A stretch of 17,784 nt of DNA from Allobosea sp. (lineage in GTDB: Bacteria; Pseudomonadota; Alphaproteobacteria; Rhizobiales; Beijerinckiaceae). Below the pieces are notes generated by a model. The model was given only the letters and a program-made list of their open reading frames with translations. It searched no databases and had not been told where the DNA came from. The position numbers and the translations under genes were made by a program. This document shows positions 13,799-17,784 of the stretch, piece after piece (positions within the stretch are counted from its first letter, which is position 1; each line of letters opens with the position of its first letter). The stretch spans positions 1 to 17,784 of the forward strand of contig JAKFWE010000036.1 of NCBI GenBank assembly GCA_021732895.1, written 5' to 3'.

Positions 13799-14746
13799 AT
13801 GAAATTCAGCTCAAGCTCTTGCCTTGCCGTTTTCGCGAGCCTGCTCGCCGCCGGCGCGGCCCAGGCGGCCGATGTCCGCCTGATGACCGGACCGCAGGGC
13901 GGCGTCTGGGTGCCGCTCGGCGGCCAGCTCAAGGACATCTGGGAGAAGGCGGTGCCGGGCCTCGCCGTGCAGTCGCTGCCCGGCGCCGGCATCGCCAATG
14001 TCCGCGCCATCGAGGAGAACAAGGCGGAGATCGGCTTCGGCAATTCGATCTCGACGGTGGACGGGCTCGCCGGCAACGCGCCCTTCCCGAAGAAGCACAC
14101 CAACATCTGCAACATCGCGACGCTGTATCCGCAATATTACCAGATGGTCGTGCCGGCCAATGCCGGGATCAACTCGGTCAAGGACCTGAAGGGCAAGAAC
14201 ATCACCACCCAGCCGCGCGGCAACACCGGCGAGCTGATCACCGGGCAACTGCTCAAGGTCAACGGCCTGAGCTACAGCGACGTCAAGGTGTCGTTCGTGT
14301 CGTACACCGACTCGGTGCAGCAGATGCAGGACGGGCAGGCCTCCGCCTTTTCGCTCGGCACCGCGATACCGGCCGGCGCGGTGATGGATCTGGCTTCGTC
14401 GCGCGACATCAAGCTGCTCGATCTCAGCGGTGATCTCGAGGGCATGAAGAAACTCAACCCCGGCTATACGCTGGTGACGGTGCCCAAGGGCACCTATCCC
14501 AAGCAGGACGCCGACGTGAAGGTGATCGGCTACGCCACCCACCTCGTCGCCTCCTGCAAGCTGCCGGCGGACCAGATCTACGCCATGACCAAGGCGATCG
14601 CCGACAATGTCCCGGCGCTCGCCGCCACCAGCAAGGCCGTCGCCAACCTGAACGTCGCCGATATGGCGCAGGACGTCGGCGTGCCGTTCCACCCGGGCGC
14701 GGCGAAGTTCTACAAGGAAAAGGGCGTGACCGTCGCGACCAACTGA
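13799..14746 (+). CDS. TAXI-family TRAP transporter solute-binding protein
   Basis: A 315-residue periplasmic binding protein of the TAXI family, the kind that works with fused TRAP permeases. A Sec signal peptide is evident (MKFSSSSCLA then a hydrophobic core, cleavage after AQA, residue 23). The mature protein starts ADVRLMTGPQGGVWVPLGG, the typical TAXI glycine-rich ligand-site motif, followed by PGAGIANVRAI, EIGFGNSIS, LYPQYYQMVV and LKGKNITTQPRGNTGE. These proteins capture carboxylates or related solutes for Na+-driven import; the substrate here is unknown. ATG 13799 is chosen because the signal peptide begins there and GGGAG (13786-13790) lies 8 nt upstream. The frame opens 47 codons earlier, but that part is not protein-like. 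It is followed by a strong intercistronic hairpin and the permease gene. Confidence 0.95.
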   Translation: MKFSSSSCLAVFASLLAAGAAQAADVRLMTGPQGGVWVPLGGQLKDIWEKAVPGLAVQSLPGAGIANVRAIEENKAEIGFGNSISTVDGLAGNAPFPKKHTNICNIATLYPQYYQMVVPANAGINSVKDLKGKNITTQPRGNTGELITGQLLKVNGLSYSDVKVSFVSYTDSVQQMQDGQASAFSLGTAIPAGAVMDLASSRDIKLLDLSGDLEGMKKLNPGYTLVTVPKGTYPKQDADVKVIGYATHLVASCKLPADQIYAMTKAIADNVPALAATSKAVANLNVADMAQDVGVPFHPGAAKFYKEKGVTVATN

Positions 14747-14772
14747 GGGCTGCGCCACGCGCGGCCCGCCCG

Positions 14773-14801
14773 CATCCCCGGCCCCGATCCGGCCGGGGAT
14801 G
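14773..14801 (+). repeat. Intercistronic hairpin between binding protein and TRAP permease
   Basis: CATCCCCGGCC (14773-14783) and GGCCGGGGATG (14791-14801) form a perfect 11-bp stem with a 7-nt loop, 26 nt after the TAXI stop codon. There is no T-tract, and the permease follows directly. Such hairpins between a binding protein and its permease often stabilise the upstream mRNA and lower permease expression; that role is inferred. The possible start ATG at 14799 lies inside the stem. Confidence 0.6.
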
Positions 14802-14834
14802 TTCCCGTCACCGTTCCAGATCGAAAGCGGCGCC

Positions 14835-16727
14835 ATGCAGCGCTTACGCCAGATCCCCGCCAGCCAGCTCCTGGTGGGCGCCATCGCGCTCGCGATGTCG
14901 CTCTACCACATGTGGATCATCGTCGCGGGGGCGCCCGAGGCGCTGGTCTTCCGGGGCATGCATCTGCTCTTCGCGCTGGTGCTGACCTTCCTGATCTTCC
15001 GCGGCTCCGGCGGGACCGGGACGAAGGCGGGCTGGCTCGATTACGGCTGGATGGTCGCGGCCGGCGCGCCGATCATCTATCTGTTCGTGAACTACGACTA
15101 TCTGGTGAACCGGATCTATTATGTCGATGATCTGAGTTACGCCGACATGATCTTCGCGGTGATGCTGCTGATCTGCGTGATCGAGGCCACGCGCCGCGTC
15201 ATCGGGCTTGCCCTGCCGGTGACGGCGGCGGTGTTCCTGATCTATGCGCTGTTCATCTCCAGGGTCGAGCCGATGCGCCTGCTCGACCAGCTCTTCATGA
15301 CGACCGAGGGCATCTTCGGCATCCCGCTTTCGGTCTCCGCCTCCTATGTGATGATTTTCGTTCTGTTCGGCGCTTTCGTCGAGCGCACCGGGGCCGGCCG
15401 CCTGTTCATGGAGTTCGCCATGAGCATCGCCGGCGGCAGTTCCGGCGGGCCGGGCAAGGTCGCGGTGATCTCGTCCAGCCTGTTCGGCACGATCTCGGGC
15501 AGCGCGGTCGCCAATGTCATGGTCACCGGCACGATGACGATCCCGCTGATGAAGCGCACCGGGTTCCGGCCCGCCTTCGCCGGCGGCGTCGAGGCGGTGG
15601 CCTCGACCGGCGGCCAGATCATGCCGCCGATCATGGGCGCGGCCGCCTTCGTGCTGGCGGAGTTCCTCGCGGTCTCCTACGCGCAGGTGACGATCTGGGC
15701 GCTCATCCCGGCGGTCCTGTTCTACATCGCCTGTTTCGGCGCGGTGCATTTCGAGGCGCGCCGGCAAGGCCTGGCCGGCATTCCCAAGGCCGATCTGCCG
15801 CGCATGCGCGATGTGCTGCGCGAGCAGGGCCATCTGTTCCTGCCCGTGCTCGTGATCCTGACGATGATCTATGCCGGGTTCAGCGCGCCGCTGGCGGCGC
15901 TGGCGGGCACGCTGGCCTGCTTCCCGGTCGCCGCGCTGCGCGCATCCTCGCGCGTCAACGTGACCTTCGGCAACATCATCGCGGCGCTGATCGACGGCGC
16001 GCGCGGCACGCTGGCGGTGGCGCTCGCCTGCGCCTGCGCCGGCATCGTCATCGGCGCCATCTCGCTGACGGGGCTCGGCATCGTCTTCACCCAGGCGGTG
16101 ATCGGGCTCGCGGCGCAGAGCCTGCTGCTGGCGTTGATCCTGACCATGGTCGCCGGCATCCTGCTCGGCATGGGCATGCCGACGACGCCGGCCTACATCA
16201 TCATGACGGCGCTGTTGGTGCCGGCGCTGATCAAGCTCGGCGTCGTCGCCCCGGCGGCGCATATGTTCGCCTTCTATTTCGCCATCATGTCGGCGATCAC
16301 GCCGCCGGTGGCGCTGGCGGTCTACGCCGCCGCCGGCCTCGCCAAGTCGGATATCTGGGACACGGGCTGGGCCTCGGTGAAGATCGGCGCGGCCGGTTTC
16401 ATCGTGCCGTTCATGTTCGTCTACGAGCCGGCGCTGCTGATGATCGGCGACTGGCCGCGAATCATCAGCGCCGGCCTCACGGCGGCGGCGGGGTCGCTGA
16501 TGCTGGCGGCCGGGCTGCACGGCTTCTTTCTGGCGCGCGCGACCAGGCTCGAGCGGCTGCTGCTGCTCTGCGCCGCCTTCACGCTGATCAAGCCGGGCTG
16601 GATCACCGATCTCGTCGGTTTGTCGATGGCGGTGACGGTGATCGCGCTGCAATGGCGGCGTCGCGAGAAGCCGGCTGCGCCCGTCGCGGCCTCGCCGGCG
16701 ACGACGACCGCCAACGAACCGGCGTGA
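14835..16727 (+). CDS. Fused TRAP transporter permease (DctQ-DctM fusion, TAXI type)
   Basis: A 630-residue, highly hydrophobic inner-membrane protein corresponding to the 4TM/12TM fused TRAP permease. The N-terminal part (about residues 1-150) contains the small DctQ-like subunit with four or five helices. The DctM-like part follows, with GGSSGGPGKVAVISSSLFGT (about 206-225), the SGSAVANVMVTGTMTIPLMK stretch that forms the transport core, VEAVASTGGQIMPPIMGAAA, GILLGMGMPTTPAYIIMTAL and SAITPPVALAVYAAAG. It imports the solute captured by the TAXI protein encoded just upstream, driven by an ion gradient. ATG 14835 is chosen because a GAAAGCGG-like site precedes it and the alternative ATG at 14799 is buried in a hairpin; the longer form would add 12 residues. 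The C-terminal tail is Pro/Ala/Thr-rich and hydrophilic. Confidence 0.94.
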   Translation: MQRLRQIPASQLLVGAIALAMSLYHMWIIVAGAPEALVFRGMHLLFALVLTFLIFRGSGGTGTKAGWLDYGWMVAAGAPIIYLFVNYDYLVNRIYYVDDLSYADMIFAVMLLICVIEATRRVIGLALPVTAAVFLIYALFISRVEPMRLLDQLFMTTEGIFGIPLSVSASYVMIFVLFGAFVERTGAGRLFMEFAMSIAGGSSGGPGKVAVISSSLFGTISGSAVANVMVTGTMTIPLMKRTGFRPAFAGGVEAVASTGGQIMPPIMGAAAFVLAEFLAVSYAQVTIWALIPAVLFYIACFGAVHFEARRQGLAGIPKADLPRMRDVLREQGHLFLPVLVILTMIYAGFSAPLAALAGTLACFPVAALRASSRVNVTFGNIIAALIDGARGTLAVALACACAGIVIGAISLTGLGIVFTQAVIGLAAQSLLLALILTMVAGILLGMGMPTTPAYIIMTALLVPALIKLGVVAPAAHMFAFYFAIMSAITPPVALAVYAAAGLAKSDIWDTGWASVKIGAAGFIVPFMFVYEPALLMIGDWPRIISAGLTAAAGSLMLAAGLHGFFLARATRLERLLLLCAAFTLIKPGWITDLVGLSMAVTVIALQWRRREKPAAPVAASPATTTANEPA

Positions 16728-16756
16728 TTCCGCACCGGCGCGATCAGCCGGGGCGA

Positions 16757-16773
16757 CAGGCGCGCCGCGCCTG
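16757..16773 (+). terminator. GC-rich palindrome after the TRAP permease
   Basis: CAGGCGCG (16757-16764) and CGCGCCTG (16766-16773) are perfect complements around a single central C, 30 nt after the stop codon. No T-tract follows. It is a possible atypical terminator for the TAXI-TRAP operon. The 398-nt gap 16728-17125 holds no gene that I can support; its other elements are listed separately. Confidence 0.33.
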
Positions 16774-16837
16774 CGTGTCTACGCCGCGAGCCGCCGGGAG
16801 CCGCTCGGCCGAATCTGACTAAAAAATAATCATGTTG

Positions 16838-16869
16838 CGCCGCCATGCATACACGTTGCATGCGCGGCG
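16838..16869. promoter_or_regulatory. Upstream dyad, candidate activator-binding site
   Basis: CGCCGC-CATGCA (16838-16849), a 7-nt centre and TGCATG (16857-16862), one unpaired base, then GCGGCG (16864-16869), form a 12-bp imperfect inverted repeat. Its centre lies about 99 bp before the predicted sigma-54 transcription start, the usual distance for an enhancer-binding activator. It follows an unusually A/T-rich stretch (16819-16834). It does not fit the NtrC consensus well, so the activator is unknown. It could also form an RNA hairpin. Confidence 0.45.
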
Positions 16870-16907
16870 GCCGGCCGGTTGTGGCTCCGTCCACGATAAT
16901 CGTTTCT

Positions 16908-16920
16908 CATCAACAGGATA
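16908..16920 (+). promoter_or_regulatory. Weak IHF-like site
   Basis: CATCAACAGGATA matches the IHF consensus WATCAANNNNTTR except at the first position and one T of the TTR end. It lies between the upstream dyad and the sigma-54 promoter, where IHF bending is typical. The match alone is weak; the position raises its plausibility. Confidence 0.25.
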
Positions 16921-16924
16921 TCTT

Positions 16925-16942
16925 TTGGCACGTCGCGTGCAT
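16925..16942 (+). promoter_or_regulatory. Sigma-54 (RpoN) promoter of the peptide-binding protein gene
   Basis: TTGGCACG-TCGC-GTGCAT matches the RpoN consensus TGGCACG-N4-TTGCW with a single mismatch. The invariant GG (16927-16928) and GC (16939-16940) are exactly 10 nt apart. Transcription should start near 16952, leaving a leader of about 174 nt before the ATG at 17126. The dyad and IHF-like site upstream complete the usual architecture of an enhancer-dependent promoter. Confidence 0.72.
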
Positions 16943-17012
16943 CGCGTTTCCCGTTTCGTGACGGAATTGGAGCAGCGGCATGCATTGCGGGCCATCTTCG
17001 AGAGACGTCAGC

Positions 17013-17031
17013 GCCCGCCGGTCTGGCGGGC
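17013..17031 (+). repeat. Leader hairpin upstream of the peptide-binding protein gene
   Basis: GCCCGCC (17013-17019) and GGCGGGC (17025-17031) form a perfect 7-bp stem with a 5-nt loop within the predicted leader. Shortly downstream CATGC (17061-17065) and GCATG (17071-17075) form a second dyad that shares half-site sequence with the one at 16844-16862. Function unknown. Confidence 0.4.
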
Positions 17032-17125
17032 AGGAACGCGGCGCGGCGCGCCGTGCGCGGCATGCCGTATGCATGAATTCGGCGACCGCCTTCACCCGAC
17101 CGACCGTCAATCGAGGGACCGAGCC

Positions 17126-17784
17126 ATGAAAATCACCCGCCGCACCGCCATCGCCGCCGGCCTCGCCGCGCCCTTCGTCATGCGAGCGGGCGGGGCCGAG
17201 GCCCAGGCTCCGAGCCGGGCCGAAACGCTGCTGCTGGTGCAGGAATACGGCCCCAACAGCCTCGACATGCAGGGCATCGGTTCGTCGCAGCCGGTCAATG
17301 GCGTGGCGCTGAACTGCTACGACCGGCTGCTGCGCTTCAAGCCGGTGCCGATCCCGGGCGGCGGCGGCAACCAGGTTTCGATGGGCGAGCTCGAGGGCGA
17401 ACTGGCCGAGAGCTGGCAGGTCGCGTCCGACGGGATGAGCTGCACCTTCAAGCTGCGGGATGCGACCTTCCATTCCGGCCGCAAGGTCACGGCGAAAGAC
17501 GTGAAATGGTCGCTCGACCGGGCCTGCACGATCGGCGGCTTCGCCACGACGCAGATGAACGCCGGCTCGCTGGAGAAGCCCGAGCAGTTCGTCGTCGTCG
17601 ACGACAGCACGTTCCGGGTCGATTTCGTCCGCAAGGACAAGCTGACCATGCCGAACCTGGCGGTGACCATCCCGTTCGTCTTCGATTCCGAACTCGCCAT
17701 CAAGAACAGCGGCGGCGACCCGTTCGCCAAGGAATACCTGAAGAACAACATCGCCGGCGGCGGGGCCTACAAGGTCGAAAGCTG
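17126..17784 (+). CDS. Partial Dpp/Opp-type peptide ABC transporter substrate-binding protein (SBP_bac_5)
   Basis: The frame starts at ATG 17126 and stays open to the right edge, giving 219 codons without a stop. The N-terminus is a Tat-like signal (MKITRRTAIAAGLAAPFVMR, twin Arg at 5-6, probable cleavage after AEAQA, residue 28). The mature part has the SBP_bac_5 layout: VQEYGPNSLDMQG, NCYDRLLRF, then GELEGELAESWQVASDGMSC, FKLRDATFHSGRKVTAKDV (the conserved 'F..G...tA.DV..s' motif), and KWSLDRACT. It binds oligopeptides or other solutes for an ABC importer presumably encoded beyond the window. GAGGGA (17113-17118) is its ribosome-binding site. A sigma-54 promoter lies upstream, so expression probably depends on an activator. 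About 60% of a typical 500-540-residue protein is missing. Confidence 0.93.
   Translation, partial: MKITRRTAIAAGLAAPFVMRAGGAEAQAPSRAETLLLVQEYGPNSLDMQGIGSSQPVNGVALNCYDRLLRFKPVPIPGGGGNQVSMGELEGELAESWQVASDGMSCTFKLRDATFHSGRKVTAKDVKWSLDRACTIGGFATTQMNAGSLEKPEQFVVVDDSTFRVDFVRKDKLTMPNLAVTIPFVFDSELAIKNSGGDPFAKEYLKNNIAGGGAYKVES

Noticed and set aside
13572..13800. The tRNA gene as a possible integration site for a mobile element
   Set aside because: No integrase, no repeated tRNA 3' end and no change of gene type or composition next to it.
14844..16652. A 602-codon minus-strand frame opposite the TRAP permease
   Set aside because: Shadow of a clear membrane-protein gene; the translation is low-complexity Arg/His/Asp/Gln-rich.
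16894..16915. GATAATCGTTTCTCATC as a Fur-like box
   Set aside because: The symmetry needed for a Fur site is poor and the downstream gene is a peptide-binding protein, so iron control is not supported.
16841..17075. Several GCATGC/ATGCAT hexamers as a repeat array or CRISPR-like structure
   Set aside because: The copies are short, irregularly spaced and in different orientation; only the two dyads with GCATG half-sites were kept.

Overview
The window is a GC-rich bacterial chromosome segment whose codon use strongly favours G/C in third positions. The gene repertoire (a stand-alone TadG-like protein, an HlyU-family regulator, a TAXI-type TRAP transporter, Tat-exported binding proteins, an MCP with tandem HAMP segments) suggests an alphaproteobacterium, probably Hyphomicrobiales (Bosea- or Methylobacterium-like). 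The genus is inference only. I see no integrase, transposase, phage gene, CRISPR array or rRNA.

Layout. Positions 1-1508 lie on the minus strand: a membrane protein running off the left edge, then an arsR-AHSA1/SRPBCC pair with overlapping stop and start codons. A divergent intergenic region (1509-1665) with an inverted repeat separates these from the plus-strand genes, which continue to the right edge: a LysE/RhtB exporter, a small HlyU-family protein, an EAL-domain c-di-GMP phosphodiesterase, an MFS transporter, an unrecognised protein with a peptidoglycan-binding-like N-terminus, a short MetE-like ('core-MetE'/MesD-like) methionine synthase followed closely by a YciA-type acyl-CoA thioesterase, a TadG-like VWA pilus protein ending in a clear intrinsic terminator, a LivK-type substrate-binding protein 39 nt ahead of a large chemoreceptor, a tRNA with a CAT anticodon, a TAXI binding protein with its fused TRAP permease, and the first 219 codons of a Dpp/Opp-type peptide-binding protein.

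How the genes may work together. The right half is about solute capture and sensing. Three periplasmic binding proteins of three different families lie within about 8 kb. The TAXI protein has its own permease. The LivK-type protein has no transporter genes beside it but is followed by a chemoreceptor with a large periplasmic domain, which suggests a binding-protein/chemoreceptor sensory pair. The peptide-binding gene is preceded by a well-formed sigma-54 promoter with an upstream dyad and a weak IHF-like site, so it is probably switched on by an enhancer-binding activator.

Most promising leads: the sigma-54 control region at 16838-16942, the binding-protein/MCP pair, the unclassified protein at 5327-6514, and the MesD-like methionine synthase without a visible MesX partner.
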